Source of the DNA: Acanthococcus lagerstroemiae
Taxonomy: Eukaryota > Arthropoda > Insecta > Hemiptera > Eriococcidae
Assembly: GCA_031841125.1 (NCBI GenBank)
Contig: CM063112.1
Span: forward strand, 60,317,722 to 60,381,721
Direction of reading: 5' to 3'
Length of the DNA stretch: 64,000 nucleotides
Program-made: the position numbers and the translations under genes
Notes under the pieces: model-generated
What the model saw: the letters and a program-made list of their open reading frames with translations, nothing else
What the model was told of the DNA's origin: nothing
Database searches by the model: none
In this document: positions 33,241 through 45,090 of the stretch, one piece after another
Position numbering within the stretch: the stretch's first letter is position 1
Layout of the letters: every line of letters starts with the position of its first letter

Positions 33241-36150
33241 GTAAAGCCTAATGAGAATCTGTAATATTTTTTTTAAAGAATTTTATTCTTAGCAGGAGTA
33301 AAAATGAATTTTTTAATTTTAAAATAAAAGATTGCATTCCTATTTTAATTGGTTTAAATTTTTTCCCTCCCAAACCCAAAATTTAAAAATTTATGTATTC
33401 AACAAAAGGTTTTAAAAAAATCCTTATTAATGAGTTTCCAAAACCCACTTATTGACCAAATTTTAATTTTTTTTTCCTTTAACGAAATTAGAAGGGGGGG
33501 GGACTAAGTTTTTAAAAACCCGTAAATTTTTAATTTTCCTTTTTGGAAATTATAAGTTGGTTCTTTTTATAATTTTGAAAAAATTTCAAAAAAACCCCCC
33601 CAAATTTTTTTTTGGGTTGGAATTTTAATTATTTTTAAAAGAATTTAAAAGGAAAAGCTGAATGAAAATGACTAATTTTTTTTTGGGATAAATTGAGAAA
33701 TGGTTCCATTTTAAAAATTTAAAAAAACCCGGAAAAATTTTGAAATTATTTTGGGGCTCGAAAATAAAACGGGGAAAATTTCCCCCAAATTTTGAGAATT
33801 AAACTTATGGTTTGAAAAATTCCGAAAAAATTTTACCTTCTTAAAAAAAAAATTAAAGTTTTAAAGGAATCTTTAAAGAAAAAGTTTTTAATACTTTAAA
33901 TGGGTGATTGTTGATAGGTTTGGTTTTTGACCTTTAAGGGCCCAAAAATTTTCACGGTTTAGTTTTTAGATTTTAATTTTATTCAGGAAAGGGAACTTAA
34001 AACGAAAGTAAAAACCCCCCCGGGGGTTCCTTTAAAAATTTGAAAAATAAGTTTTTTAACTTAATTTTTTTTTTTAATATTACGTTTTTAAAAAAAATTT
34101 TTAAAATTTGAAAAAGTTAGTACCTGTTTAAATTTTTTTCGTGCCCTCCCATTTGGGGAAACCAAAATTAATTTTGTAACCCAGAACCACAAAACGAGAA
34201 ATTTTTCCAATTTAAAATTTATGCATTAAAATTTTCCGTTAAACAAAATTTTGATTTTTTTAAAAAGAGCCTTAGGATTTTTCCTTAAAAGTGCTTCTTT
34301 CCCCAAATAAATTTTTTATTGGCCCAAATTTATTTCCTTTCTCGTTAATTTTTAGTTTTTTATAAATTCAATAGAAAAGCTGTGTGAAAAAAATCCTAAT
34401 CTTTTGTAATCTGAGTAAAATTTCAAATCAAAACTTGTCGAAATGTTGTATTAATTGACTTTGAAAATAAATCACAAACCAAATTTTTTTTTTGAAATTT
34501 ACACTTTGGTTTAAAACTTCGTCGATTCCGGAAAGTATTCCCCCTCCTGGTTTTGAAGGATTAAAAAACCATTTTTGAAAATTTCGGTTCGGGTTGTAGT
34601 TTCCTTCAACTTAAGACAAAAGTCCCTTTTTCGGTTTTTAAAAACTATTTTCCGCAAAATAGGAAATAACAATAGAGTAAATCCAAAACTTTTTTTTTAT
34701 TTCCAAAAAAATTTATTTTTTTGTAAATTTTTCCCGTTTAATTTATAAACGAAAAATGAAAAATGTTTAATGTTCAAAAAAATTTTTTCTTCGGGTGGGG
34801 AAATTTGGGTTTAAAATTTTAGCTAAGGTGAAAGACCAGGCAATTTTTTTTAATTTATATTATGGGGCGTTATTCCGTTGGAAAAGGAAATTTTTTTTGT
34901 AATTACCGTGGGGTTGTTTTGGTGTTCTATAAGCCCAATTTTAAAATTTGGGATTCACTTTGAAAGATTAAAAATTTTAAAAATTTCGTTCTGGCAAACG
35001 GTTAAAAAATTGTAAAAAAAAATTTAACAAAAAATTTTAAAAAAACCTTTAAATGATTTTTTTTAGTTGAAAAAACTCTTCGCGGACAGATGACAGCTCT
35101 ACTTTTTTCAAACTTTTTCGTCCGAAATTTTTTTTTGTCTTCGTTTGAAAAAATTTTTTTAATTTTTTCCGTTCATTTCGTCTTTAATTTGGGGAAGGGG
35201 ACAAAAACCCCTCTTTCCAATTAATAAAAGCATCCCCCAGTTTGATTCTAATGCGAGAATTCCAATTTTATTAACTTTGAAAAAAAGTTTTTTTTTTGAA
35301 TGAATTTAAATAAAAAAACTTTTAATGTTTATTTTAAAAGGTTGGGGAAGAAAAAAATTGAGGAGTGAAAAATTTTTTTAAGGTTTTTTTAAAATGATTC
35401 GAAGAATTAAAAGGTCATGAAAATTTGTACTAATCACAAGATTGAAAAAAGGAAAAAATCCTTAATCGGTAATGGGTTCAGTGGCAAAAGATGTATTAAA
35501 ATTAATTTTTTAAATTGTAAAAACCTCATTTCTTTAAGTGTTTTTAAAAATTATCAAATTAAAACTAAAAAATTGGGGGAAAAAAAGCCTCGGGCCCGGG
35601 CAAGGGCTTACCCATTTAACTTCCCTGACCTTTTTTTTCTTTTTAGAAAAATTTTTTATTTTTAAATTTTATTGTTTAATTTATTATTTTTTGGCAAAAA
35701 CCTGCGCCATAAACCATTTGTTCTAAGTTTAAACTTAAAAAAATAAAACAAAATTTTAATCTTCCCCATCAAAAAAATTTAAGGTAAACTGGGGGAAAAA
35801 ATTTTGAAAACAAAAGTTTTTAGGAAAAAAATTTTAATATTGAAAATTCAAATATAAGGAAGCCCAATCCACATAACATGAGTATCCAAACCTAGTTTAC
35901 GTAATAAATAGAAATTTAGAAATTTTCCCTATTTATTAGTGTTAAAAGAGGGAGCTATTACTGGGGGGGATTTAAAAAAAGGCCAAAAAAATATGGTATT
36001 GGGATTTTTCAATTTTAAAATTTTTTTTTAAATTATTTAATTTTAAAATTTTGGCTTCCACCCATCCTTTGTTGTTGTTTTTTTTTTTGTAATTTTTTTT
36101 TTTTTAGTTAAAAAAATTAAGTAGCGGGCCCAATTTAAGGGCTTTTTTGC
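33241..36150. other. probable low-accuracy consensus stretch, homopolymer-expanded
   Basis: From about 33.24 kb the texture changes sharply. Almost every base is in a run of 2-8 identical bases (AAAAACCCCCCCGGGGG near 34012, CCCCCCCAAATTTTTTTTTT near 33595), there is little local complexity and no recognisable feature. Normal texture returns at about 36150, just before an intact exon. This looks like an unpolished single-long-read consensus, not biology. The first (signal-peptide) exon and promoter of the gene at 36228 should lie in or near here and are not readable. Confidence 0.6.
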
Positions 36151-36227
36151 AAATAGATCTACTTCACCCTTTACCGTGAAAGTCACCTTGAAATTGTCGC
36201 TAACTTTGATTCAATTTTTCATTACAG

Positions 36228-37961
36228 CTCGTTCACAATGCGGCCTTGATACAGGAATCGTGTCAGGAGCAGCAATCTATGCAAGCTAGCGAACAGACTT
36301 TCCGCGAAGTTGAAACTGGTTGCGGTTCAGTTGTTGAATCTAGTTCCAAAAGCGTATCGCAGTCTTCAAGCAGCAGCTCGTCCAGCAGTTCATTCGGCGG
36401 TTCGTCTCTTTCTTCTTACAGGAGCCTCATCGAGCAATGCCAATACTTTAAACACCAAGATTGGTACTACCAATATCTTGAGCTGTATGGCAATGATTGT
36501 ATGATGTACATCCAGCCGATCTTTGATAACCTGAACTGCAATAAGCCATGTTTTGGCGACTGGCAGTACATGCAGTACATCGAAAAATTGAGAGCTATCT
36601 ACGAAATCTTAAATGGCAATGGTATTTTCGATATCAATTGCGACTTACAGACCAAGAGGCAGTTCATTGAACAGGCTCGTTGCCAGCTGAGAGAAATCCT
36701 ATCCTGCATTCCGAACTCATGCTTCTTGCATAAACCATTGAGTTACATCTGCGATGATAGCTGCGATATCGACTACTTCCCATTCATCTATGGCTTATGC
36801 AACGGCCTACTTGAGTCGCAGTATCCATTCTACTCGACCTCCTCAAGCTCAACTTCTGTTACCTCGAAATCAACAAGGTCCATCTCATCCTCTTCAAGCT
36901 CAAGCTTTGACATTGGCCCTTACAGAAGCATCATCGAGCAATGCAAATACTTTAAAAACCAAGATTGGTACTACCAATATCTTGAGCTGTATGGCAATGA
37001 TTGTATGATGTACATCCAGCCGATCTTTGATAACCTGAACTGCAATAAGCCATGTTTTGGCGACTGGCAGTACATGCAGTACATCGAAAAATTGAGAGCT
37101 ATCTACGAAATCTTAAATGGCAATGGTATTTTCGATATCAATTGCGACTTACAGACCAAGAGGCAGTTCATTGAACAGGCTCGTTGCCAGCTGAGAGAAA
37201 TCCTATCCTGCATTCCGAACTCATGCTTCTTGCATAAACCATTGAGTTACATCTGCGATGATAGCTGCGATATCGACTACTTCCCATTCATCTATGGCTT
37301 ATGCAACGGCCTACTTGAGTCGCAGTATCCATTCTACTCGACCTCCTCAAGCTCAACTTCTGTTACCTCGAAATCAACAAGGTCCATCTCATCCTCTTCA
37401 AGCTCAAGCTTTGACATTGGCCCTTACAGAAGCATCATCGAGCAATGCCAATACTTTAAAAACCGAGATTGGTACTACCGATATCTTGAGCTGTATGGCA
37501 ATGATTGTATGATGTACATCCAGCCGATCTTTGATAACCTGAACTGCAATAAGCCATGTTTTGGCGACTGGCAGTACATGCAGTACATCGAAAAATTGAG
37601 AGCTATCTACGAAATCTTAAACGGCAATGGTATTTTCGATATCGATTGCGACTTACAGACCAAGAGGCAGTTCATTGAACAGGCTCGTTGCCAGCTGAGA
37701 GAAATCCTATCCTGCATTCCGAACTCATGCTTCTTGCATAAGCCATTGAGTTACATCTGCGATGATAGCTGCGATTTCAACCACTTCCCACTTATCTATG
37801 GTTTGTGCAACGGTTTGTTTGATTCGCAGTACAGCTATTACTCGTCCTCAACATCGAACACATCTACCTGCTCTTCTTCATCATCTTGCGGCGGTTGTGC
37901 ACAGCAAACTGAAACCTCCTCCTGTTCTACATCCTCTTCTTCCTCCAGCGTCGTTTGCTAA
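36228..37961 (+). CDS. secreted modular protein with three near-identical 168-aa repeats (main exon, 5' exon not found)
   Basis: Exon of 577 codons plus stop TAA, preceded by a good acceptor (TTTTTCATTACAG). It opens LVHNAALIQES, matching the second exon of the paralogue at 28.9 kb (LVHNAAIIEES), so a short signal-peptide exon is expected upstream but lies in poor sequence. An N-terminal Ser-rich region (QSSSSSSSSSSFGGSSLSS) precedes three modules starting at nt 36417, 36921 and 37425. Each module has an RSIIEQC start, DWYYQYLELYGNDC, NKPCFGDWQYMQYIEKL, YEILNGNGIF, CDLQTKRQFIEQARCQLRE, PNSCFLHKPLSYIC and an SQYPFYS end. Linkers are SSSSTSVTSKSTRSISSSSS. Each module has 11 Cys (an odd number), which leaves room for cross-linking. 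The tail is Cys/Ser-rich (SSSSCGGCAQQ, ending SSSSSVVC). Extracellular structural role inferred. Confidence 0.88.
   Translation, partial: LVHNAALIQESCQEQQSMQASEQTFREVETGCGSVVESSSKSVSQSSSSSSSSSSFGGSSLSSYRSLIEQCQYFKHQDWYYQYLELYGNDCMMYIQPIFDNLNCNKPCFGDWQYMQYIEKLRAIYEILNGNGIFDINCDLQTKRQFIEQARCQLREILSCIPNSCFLHKPLSYICDDSCDIDYFPFIYGLCNGLLESQYPFYSTSSSSTSVTSKSTRSISSSSSSSFDIGPYRSIIEQCKYFKNQDWYYQYLELYGNDCMMYIQPIFDNLNCNKPCFGDWQYMQYIEKLRAIYEILNGNGIFDINCDLQTKRQFIEQARCQLREILSCIPNSCFLHKPLSYICDDSCDIDYFPFIYGLCNGLLESQYPFYSTSSSSTSVTSKSTRSISSSSSSSFDIGPYRSIIEQCQYFKNRDWYYRYLELYGNDCMMYIQPIFDNLNCNKPCFGDWQYMQYIEKLRAIYEILNGNGIFDIDCDLQTKRQFIEQARCQLREILSCIPNSCFLHKPLSYICDDSCDFNHFPLIYGLCNGLFDSQYSYYSSSTSNTSTCSSSSSCGGCAQQTETSSCSTSSSSSSVVC
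36417..37928 (+). repeat. 504-bp coding tandem repeat, three copies
   Basis: Units start at 36417, 36921 and 37425 with an exact 504-bp period. Units 1 and 2 are almost identical in DNA, including synonymous sites and the serine linker; the visible changes are clustered near the start (CAATACTTTAAACACC against AAATACTTTAAAAACC). Unit 3 matches for its first two thirds and then diverges (GATTTCAACCACTTCCCACTTATC). This pattern indicates recent duplication or gene conversion. Confidence 0.93.
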
Positions 37962-38027
37962 ATGGTTCCCATGAATTATAATGGTTTTGAATAATGTACT
38001 ACCTACATAGTCATATATTGCTCATGT

Positions 38028-38033
38028 ATTAAA
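38028..38033 (+). terminator. probable polyadenylation signal ATTAAA
   Basis: ATTAAA 67 bp after the stop codon at 37959-37961. It is the commonest variant of the canonical hexamer, and no AATAAA is closer. Confidence 0.5.
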
Positions 38034-39557
38034 AAATACCATATAAATATACTGACCGAACTCGCCTATATCCATGTTTTTCATTTTCAACATTATATTT
38101 GCATGCTTTTGGTGAAGATTATTATATGACAATGTAATGCACATCTTAAATTAGCGCGAGTCCTGCCTAGTCGTCTCCTTGTGAAAACAGATCTACGATT
38201 TGAGATGAAACAGATTTTGAAGTCAAAGTTGAACATTTTTTAAATCACTACCGCGAGCCAGTCAGCCAGCTGAAATACTTACACTGTGAAAACTAGATGA
38301 GTGCATTCATAAAAGGTCGACTGAAAATACTACTTCTTGATAATCAGGGCCAAAATAAAATATTGGCTTGATATTTTAACAGTTTGACTGATGGCTAAAC
38401 CAATCAGAGGGCAGATCTAAGGTTGTAGGCTGATTGGCAGCATTTAGTTGCCTGCAATTTTGACATCTTGGTGGAATCAATCAAGGTGTGGAGCTAGGAT
38501 CTAACTTGTTTAAACGATGTATTGTGATACCATTTTCAGATTTTCATAATTTTAAATGGGTTGGGAGAGTATTAGGAGCATTTGCCAATTCGTCCTGTAT
38601 AACCAAATTGTCATCGAAAATAAAAACAACAAAAAAACAGGAAATATACAACCAGGTCTCTGCTCATAACCGCTGCGATGCTGCGGGTATAAGTTGCTAT
38701 CAAACTAGCTGACTTGTTTCAAGTCGTTCTTAAATGTTGAGGGATTTGCTTTTCTCACATCTAGAGATAGGTAAGGTACTGAGTCTTTACATTCAATTTG
38801 GGAGAGGGGAAAATACTACAATTAGTGTATGCAGATGGGTTTTTGGCTTTTCTATGAAGTGACCCTTTTCCCACTGTTATAAATATAAGTTCTCCAGAGT
38901 TGGATCGGAGGACTTAGCGTTGGATTAATTGAGGAATGTTTGAAAGCATAAACTTATAAATATAAAACAAGACGAAAGGCAGAGCCAAAGAGACATTCCT
39001 TGATTTGAAAAGTTATTGAATATGGAATTTCGATGCGCTTATATGTAGTTATGCGCTTTTCTACAGATGGTGATGTATAGGCAACGCGTCCACACATCAA
39101 GTCAACCTGAGAAAGTACAAAGTAGAAAGCAAGGAGTGGGATGACTGTGTGGGTCGAGCTAGAAACGAATACATAGACACAAAAGTACTTTTGTGAAGAC
39201 TATCGGTCAGTCATCCCTCAATCATTCTGGCTGCTGTCTTTATACTGTTTTGTACCTTAAGGTTTACCAGAGCCGGAGGAGTTCCTATATTTTTTTTTAA
39301 TTATTATTTTTTTAAATGTAGCTTTAATTGCAAAACTGTGCACCTTTAATTAGAGATTCGACTTGCTAGGTGTTGAGATGACACTTTCAAGTACTTATCA
39401 ATAGTTGGGAACTAGGAGCTGTGAGAAAAAGAAATCAAGATACCCACTATATGGATACAGGCCCGTAGCCAGCAATCTGCGATAGGGGGTGCTGACTGTT
39501 TACCAGAGGAGCTTGAGGGTTCACATAGTATATAATGTGATGCTTTATACGAGGCAG
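38034..39557. other. intergenic, no gene seen
   Basis: No supported gene. Near 39461 the sequence CAGGCCCGTAGCCAGC resembles one terminus of a hAT-type element without a visible partner. Confidence 0.45.
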
Positions 39558-39813
39558 CAGTGTAGCCAAGGGGGGCGGGGCGAAGAGGGAAAATGCTCCC
39601 AAATGCACCTAAAATTGAACGTAAAATATTCAAAATGAGTAATTTTGCAACGTTAAAACGCGTTTTTTCGAAAAATTTTCGCACGAGCAGTAATTTTACG
39701 TTCATTTTTATAGATCGGCGATTTTTAAAAAATACCCCAATTTTCGACTTTTCTTTCTTGAAAATCTTACTTTCCCCCCCCCCCCCCCAGTGAAAATCCT
39801 AGCTACGCCACTG
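39558..39813. mobile_element. dispersed MITE-like repeat (CAGTG...CACTG type), copy A
   Basis: Starts CAGTGTAGCCAAGGGGGG and ends CTAGCTACGCCACTG. It shares its interior with the copy at 45807-46073 (AAATTGAACGTAAA, GAGCAGTAATTTTAC, TTTTCGACTTTC, a C-rich run and GAAAATCCT near the end). It contains a long C run near 39774-39789. No flanking duplication was found here, but the other copy has one. Confidence 0.75.
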
Positions 39814-41570
39814 ATTGAATTTGGTCTCGAAATTCATAGTCAAAACTGGTGATTCAACTTACCGACAACCCACTGAAAAACAATAATTTTAACCCTTTTA
39901 ACAGCGATCAAATTTTCGAACTTGTGGAAGTAAAAAAATTCTATTTCTGCGGACTTATCAAGTTATCAGTTCTCAAACAGCCATTCAGGCATTTAACCAT
40001 CGATGTTCAATGTGAACTGGATCGCGAGCCTACCGCTTGACTGGCTGACTGTTTCTGCATTATCTGTCTGCATAGGATCCGAAAGTTCCTCCTCCGGCGC
40101 TAAAAGTGGCCGCGGTAGACGTTAGGTTTTTGGACTAATGAACTGATTAGGGTGGATTTCATTTCGTTGGCGTTGGTGACAAATTTTCATTAAAGATTGG
40201 AAGCTTTGGAGCTCAGATCACATGGATTAGAGCTGTAACCATATCTCTGGTTAGAAGAATGAACGGAACGAATAGAATGGAACCTGAACCGACCATTTTC
40301 ATTAAACTGAATACACCATGTTCCTAATTTACCTTTCCAGAAAATCTGTTATTTTTATGATGAAACAAGAATCTATCGAGAATTTATCATGTTTGGTTCA
40401 ACCATCCCCAACTTCAATTGCTATTTTCAAGTGAGAGGAGGAGGCCAAGAGTTGTAGAGATCTTGCTCCTTGATCCTCTGTTTCTTGGCTTTCGATTTCA
40501 TTTTTCATGGTATAGCTTGCCTTCTTGTCTACCTATCACTCTATCACTTTGTACTATATGTGCTCCACTGATTGCCTGTTTTTTCCTCCGCCTGCCTGTC
40601 CACATTTTTTCCTTTTTTTATATTTACTCTTGTCAGTTTGCTTGGCATTTTTCTCAGGTGGTGAGGGGGAAGGGTCTGAGGCTAGACTCAAAATGTACAA
40701 AGAATCAAAACGCATGAAAGCTTATTTAGGTTACAGTGGCGTGCATTCCAGGTAAGCGAGGTAAGCGACACTTACCCTGAAAAATCCCGAGAAAATAAGT
40801 TTTTGTATAATATATTATGAACTTGTAATAAATAAAAGGTATGAAACATTGGGCGAAGAAAGAAGCGATCGTATTGCCGCTTATTACATTTATAAATTCA
40901 CATTAAACAAATGGCGCCATCTGTCGGTGGTTGAGGAGACAATTGAAACAAAAGCGTTCACTGTTCGGCAATCAGCTCGTAGGTATTCGTATTTTATTTG
41001 TATGAGGACAGTAATCCGAAAATCGCATATTTTTCATATTAGGTACATGTAAACTTATATCTACACGACTTACATTCCGCCTCCATGTTGCAGACCAACA
41101 CAAAAACACACTAGCATGTTTAACGCGATGAAAACTGTGCGTTTTGGAAGTGATTTTAATATCGCTTGAGGCTAGTTAAGCGTCGAAGTTAGCAGTGAAA
41201 CGTGATCAATGTTCTATGTATGTACGAACTAACGCGTTCGTGTTTAAATGCTCAGATTTTTTTACCCGCGAAATGTGTACTTGGGATCTTATTGGAAAAC
41301 CTTTTTCGCGATGTACTTTTAATGAACAGTTAAAATTTATTAATAGAATTAGATACCGTTTTTGAAAACTAAGCAAAAGAAACGTAGTTCGATTTTTACT
41401 GGACATCTCCACCTATCGCAATATGAAAAAAATTTGTGATTTATTGGTTGGGAAGATGATGGAAAACTGTTTTGTTGGCCATGTCTATTCAAGGACGTAT
41501 CGATAGGGGGCAACTCCCTGTAGGAATTTTTCGCGCAGCAGTTGGGAAAATGTACAATTTCAATCAGACG
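39814..41570. other. intergenic, no gene seen
   Basis: No supported gene. CAGTGGCGTGCATTCC at 40734 looks like a hAT-type left terminus (of the CAGTGGCG kind), but no matching right end was found. Confidence 0.45.
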
Positions 41571-41785
41571 GAGTTGAGAAAATCCAACAAGTCAAAAGAT
41601 TGTCTTTTGCTTTGATACTTGGGAATTGAGTTGAGAATTTGGAAAAATCCAGCAAGTCGAGGTTTTTTTTTTGCTGTGATGTTTGAGAATTTTGAGTTGA
41701 GTCAGTTGGAAAAATGCAACAAATTGAAAGGTTTTTTTTTTTTGCTTTGATACTTGGTAATTTTGAGTTGAGTTGATTGGGACTT
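41571..41785. repeat. degenerate minisatellite of ~60-73 bp units
   Basis: Units begin GAGTTGAG at about 41571, 41631, 41695 and 41768. Each contains GGAAAAATCCAGCAAGTC-like and TTTTGCTTTGATACTTGG-like segments with variable T runs. The array abuts the truncated end of the polymerase pseudogene. A C-run (about 41791-41804) separates them. Confidence 0.7.
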
Positions 41786-41805
41786 TCACAACCCCCCCCC
41801 CCCCA

Positions 41806-42505
41806 GGAAAAACTCTTCGGTGGTACTTCCTTGTGTTTATTATTGTCTGGTTATCATGTAATTCCTTAGGATATTTCAAATCTACTTCAAAAAGATATCC
41901 ATCTTTCTGGTTATCTTTCATTTTTAGAATTCTTTCTTCATTAAAATATTCTGGATTTCTCCATTCAAATCCTCCATAAGTTAAATGTTTACGCATGGCC
42001 CATCCATATAAATTATTCGCATCTAAATATTGAATAAATACAGAATCCATGTTGTTATCAAATTTCTTTCCCATATATTTATTATTAGCTTTTGCATATC
42101 TGTTTGAACATTGAGAGATTCCCCCTCTTTTAGCTCTTTCAAACATCAATAACATACCCACATCAGTTAATAATTCTAATTTCTGTTTAGTTGTTTTCAA
42201 CATACAATCCCAAGCAAATCCAGGAGTTGTGTAATACCAAACTGGATCTAATTTATATATTCTGAGTGAAGTTTCCCAAAAATTTTCCATGATATCAGTT
42301 AATAAAAGAACATCTATCGTATTATATAGCATTGTAAACTCCTTCATATTTTTGATATTGAAATATTTCCAAATTTCTTGAGCATAATGATATTCCCCTT
42401 CATCAACATGTTCATCATTTAATAGATTATAAAAATTTTCTTTTGAAGGTAACTGTTTTTCACTATACTTTTCTAATGAATTCATATAATCATATGGATA
42501 AGCTA
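41806..42505 (-). pseudogene. family B DNA polymerase, palm-region fragment (3' truncated)
   Basis: The minus strand encodes the part of a protein-primed, virus/Polinton-type polymerase B that leads into the palm domain. Landmarks are YPYDYMNS at the insertion junction, TIDVLLLTDIMENF, LDPVWYYTTPGFAWDC, KLELLTDVGMLLMFE and the motif A region YLDANNLYGWAM. Homology stops near 41830, so motifs B and C (the second catalytic Asp pair) are absent. Upstream it is separated from the rest of the gene by a 4.67-kb insertion. It cannot be an active polymerase. Confidence 0.8.
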
Positions 42506-43699
42506 CCCGATCGGTCGTCAGCGACAGTTATTTCGACACTATCGATCTTGCTCATTTCGACTGAAATATCGGCAGTTCGGCAGAAATTACAACCAATCAG
42601 AAGTCAGCATTTTGTATCGGAAACGCCCCGTTTGTCGACAGAAGTTCGGAAGTTCGATACTTTCTCGACAATTTTTCGACAGTTCGACAATTTTCGATTC
42701 GATGTTTCGATTGTTTGTTCGACAGCATTTCGACATTTCGGCTATTCCTTCGATACTATTTCGGCGTTTTTTTCGACATTCCGACGGCGCGTTCGACAAT
42801 ATTTCGATAGTTTGGCCATTCCTTCGATAGTATTTCGGCGTTTTTTCGACAGGGCGTTCGACACTATTTCGATATTTTCTCACCCTAGAAATTAATCCCT
42901 CCTCCCTTTTCGTCCAGGGATCCTTTCATAGGCGCAACCTGGGGGAGGTACGGGCTATAGCCCCTCCTTTAAGAGACCTGAGCAAGGAATTTTAAGCTAA
43001 AAATTACAAGCTGAGTATTTCATTTTTCATTTACCCACCCCATTCTCCCAATTTTTACTGGCTGAGCGCGTTCTCTCTCATTTTTACTATTAATAGATAT
43101 GTGTCCTTCACTTCTGTGAACCTGAAGCATTTCTTTTCAGAATAGGTATAAATGTTTCGCGTCAGACAGACGGATTATTAAAGTCATTCGAATACTGGAA
43201 AGAATAGAAAATTCAGAATTTCACCTATATATATTTTTGAGAAAATTGAAAACAATTTTTTATAAATTATTACACATGCGAAGCGTGATACACTGCGTAC
43301 TGTGGAAGTATTCCGCCGTCCATATACCGAGAGTAATCACCGTCGGAGCCACACCTAGAAGAAAGTGTAAGATTTCAATGCTAAGTTACTGAAATATTAA
43401 GTATTCACACCACGAGTTAAGGTCTATATCCTAAAATATGTTCAAAATAGATAAATATACAATCTAATTTTGCGACCTCTGAAAGGATCTACAGAGAAAA
43501 TAATAACGTTCGATTAATAGAAAATTGCGAAAGCATCATCATAGATTTTATGGTATAAGAAAAAGGGAAAAAAATGTCGAGGGCTGGTCTCGTGAAAAAA
43601 TAAAATAAAATAAAGGTACCCATTCATGTCCTTATACCTGTATTGTGTTTCGAACAAACGTTTTTGCAAAAATCTAATTTTCTTCAAATAGGTTTCATA

Positions 43700-44687
43700 C
43701 AGGAGCGGAAATAGAGCGATTTTTTTTTTTTTGGGGGGGGGGGGGGCTGAAGCCCCAGTGCCTAAAATATTCTATACACATAAACATGAATGTATGTCTG
43801 TCTGTCTGTCTGTGTATGTCCTTCATATTTCCATGGAAATTTCTATAAACAACACAGCTGTAGACTTTACTACACTGTTCATCTGATCGCCATGAAACTT
43901 TGGGAAGTTGTTATCAAACTTTAGGAAGTTGTTCAATGCACTCCCGCGAAGGTTTGGGGGCAGTAGTGAGGGGTGTGCGCCCCCGACACGCTCCTGTTAC
44001 TATGACATCATCTGAGTATATCTGAGCGAAAACTGTGCCTCTTAGTGGTGGTTGACATTTCCATGGAAATTTCTTTTAACAACACAGCTGCAAACTGCAT
44101 GTGTCTCCTGCAGTGACATATATTGTAACATTTCTGGTTTTCTTCTGAATTTGTAGAAAGATCTATAGTCATTATTACGTGGAATGTAAGGAGCAAACTG
44201 TGGATTTCCGTAGGTATTTTCTTGTGACTAATGCATTGGAAAAAAAGGTTCTCAAACAGCTTTGAACTTTGTAGTTTACTTGCTTTGGGCACTCACACAC
44301 ATCTACCTTGGTCTTTTTCGTTATCAGTGGGATCACAATTGGTCTCCTCTACACTCTTTATCCCTGAAATTGGAGGGCGATAATACTGAACTCACTTAAA
44401 CCAACTTACTTTAGCCAACTCACTTAAGCCCACGGTCAAGGGTAATAAAAATCCAAAACAATCATAGCCTCCCCCCCCAAAAAAAAAAATATTAAAAAAT
44501 AAAAAAACTACAAAAAGTAGATTTTTCACTGTAATACTTCCTTTGTAAGAAGAAGAAAAAAAAAACAAAACAGCATGACATCACAAACGATAATAGCGAT
44601 ACTCGTATAGTTTTATATTTTTCACTTAGGGGCGACAATTTCGAAACTGGAGGGCTCATCCCCCTAGCCCCCTACATTTCCGCCTCC
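43700..44687. mobile_element. nested, probably hAT-type, non-coding element
   Basis: Starts CAGGAGCGGAAATAG and ends CATTTCCGCCTCC, an imperfect inverted repeat. Flanking octamers GTTTCATA (43692-43699) and GTTTCATG (44688-44695) agree at seven of eight. The left end carries a T run followed by a long G run (near 43733-43747). No transposase frame. It lies inside the larger TA-flanked insertion. Confidence 0.55.
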
Positions 44688-44999
44688 GTTTCATGCCGAA
44701 AATAGAAATTGAACAAAATACTGAAAATCCAAGAAGGTGATGCGTTGTTTTCAATTATAGAAGAATTTTCCATTCATTCTCGACAAAAAATTTGACTTCG
44801 GTTTCCGAGCGTCGATCCTACCCACAAGTATGCTATGAAATGTCAATTCCTCTATGTACATATAATTTTCAAGTTTCAAGAAATTTAGTGAGTCGTGCCC
44901 AATTCAAACAAAAATTGCAGTCCTGGTCATTATGACAGAGTTTTCCAATTCTAAGTCCTTTGTTCTCTCTCTCAAGGTATAATTTGCTAACTTTTAAAT

Positions 45000-45090
45000 T
45001 TTTAAATGACCATGATTGAAAATGAATGACTTTAAATGACTTCATGATCTTTTTTCAAAATAAATGACTTTCAATGTCTTAAATGACAGT
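45000..45090. repeat. degenerate AAATGACTTT repeat
   Basis: Loose tandem words such as TTTAAATGACC, GAATGACTTTAAATGACTTC, AAATGACTTTCAATG and TTAAATGACAG over about 90 bp. Confidence 0.55.

Noticed and set aside
36310..37512. Alternative-frame ORFs repeated every 504 bp
   Set aside because: Shadows of the real module repeats in another frame; the real frame has domain conservation with the paralogue.
28284..37961. Spidroin identity for the modular polyserine proteins
   Set aside because: Repeat length and Ser linkers recall aciniform or tubuliform spidroins, but the conserved spidroin N- and C-terminal domains are absent and the modules are Cys- and Trp/Tyr-bearing.
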